This document shows, in pieces, positions 50,080 through 50,412 of a DNA stretch of 50,412 nt; the first letter of the stretch is position 1; every line of letters begins with the position of its first letter. The notes beneath the pieces are model-generated. The model had not been told where the DNA came from and ran no database searches. It saw only the letters and a list, made by a program, of their open reading frames with translations. The stretch lies in the NCBI RefSeq assembly GCF_030954495.1, contig NZ_JAVHUW010000075.1, forward strand, positions 1 through 50,412, written 5' to 3'. This stretch comes from Candidatus Desulfosporosinus nitrosoreducens. Its GTDB lineage: Bacteria > Bacillota > Desulfitobacteriia > Desulfitobacteriales > Desulfitobacteriaceae. Both the position numbers and the translations under genes were made by a program.

Positions 50080-50412
50080 GTGAAGATTAGAACTAAACTG
50101 CTCGGCTCGATTTTAATTGTCATAATTATTTTTCTTTTGGGCAATATTTTTACCCTTAGTCAAATCAATCAGATGCAAACCGATGTCAATAACATAGACC
50201 AGAAACAACTGCCCAGTATGATGGACGTAGATCTTATAAACATGGACATTTCAGATGTCCAAAGACTGTCAGAAGCTTATGTTTTGGAAACCAGCGATAA
50301 AAAAGAAGATCTTGAAAAACAATTAAATGCTACACTTGATGAGATCTCCCAGACTTCTAATCGTCATCAAAGCTATATCACAACTGCGGAGGAACGCCAG
50401 TTATTTGCTAAA
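50080..50412 (+). CDS. Methyl-accepting chemotaxis receptor, N-terminal part (continues past window)
   Basis: 111 codons are open to the end of the window. The translation begins MKIRTKLLGSILIVIIIFLLGNIF, a positively charged start and membrane helix, followed by an extracytoplasmic helical region (QMQTDVNNIDQKQLPSMMDVD...) of the four-helix-bundle type seen in MCP sensors. The signalling domain lies outside the window, so a sensor kinase is also possible. Start GTG 50080 after AGGAAAGG. Confidence 0.75.
   Translation, partial: MKIRTKLLGSILIVIIIFLLGNIFTLSQINQMQTDVNNIDQKQLPSMMDVDLINMDISDVQRLSEAYVLETSDKKEDLEKQLNATLDEISQTSNRHQSYITTAEERQLFAK

Overview
The window looks like a chromosome segment of an anaerobic, spore-forming Firmicute, probably Clostridia of the Peptococcaceae type (Desulfitobacterium/Desulfosporosinus-like). 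The evidence is strong purine-rich ribosome-binding sites, an rplU-prp-rpmA-Spo0B-obg-yhbY cluster with an L21 leader, a DUF134 regulator, oxygen-sensitive Fe-S and corrinoid enzymes, and several non-pyrrolysine MttB-type methyltransferases. The genus is an inference.

Layout. (1) 1-4330 is AT-rich: the 3' end of an RHS polymorphic-toxin gene whose DUF4474-like tip is cut by one in-frame stop, followed by displaced toxin tips and putative immunity genes separated by three copies of a hairpin repeat. (2) 4700-9080 holds a secreted SGNH hydrolase, a CoA-disulfide-reductase/rhodanese gene diverging from a DUF134 regulator across a near-perfect operator palindrome, and DUF2922/DUF1659 small proteins beside an Xre regulator. 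(3) 9367-13191 is an efflux operon with two adaptors, an EmrB-type MFS pump and a MarR regulator. (4) 13220-19340 is the ribosomal/Obg housekeeping cluster, interrupted by a MacA-like adaptor and FtsX-type permease pair with no ATPase. (5) 19447-45718 is the centrepiece. (6) 45839-49802 carries two ABC-F ATPases with a 51-residue ORF between them. (7) A chemotaxis receptor gene starts at 50080 and runs off the end.

The centrepiece is a ~26 kb catabolic island. A PAS/AAA+/Fis sigma-54 activator precedes two good -24/-12 promoters (21095 and 26647), each with TGCA-rich palindromes upstream. The first drives mttB1, a histidine ammonia-lyase (hutH), mttB2 and a corrinoid protein. The second drives an OpuC/EgtU-type quaternary-amine ABC transporter. 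After a structured leader come an 8Fe-ferredoxin-like protein, mttB3, mttB4, a MetH-activation-like protein, a three-subunit molybdenum hydroxylase, urocanate hydratase, a cyclodeaminase, glutamate formimidoyltransferase and imidazolonepropionase. A UPF0597/L-cysteine desulfidase-like gene ends the block.

Read together, this is a complete histidine-to-glutamate route fused to a betaine uptake and corrinoid demethylation system. My inference is that it takes up an N-methylated histidine, most simply hercynine (histidine betaine), perhaps ergothioneine or another methylhistidine. It would strip the methyl groups onto a corrinoid, deaminate the freed histidine, and send both the methyl carbons and the ring carbon into the tetrahydrofolate pool. 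The families are visible in the sequence; the substrate is not.
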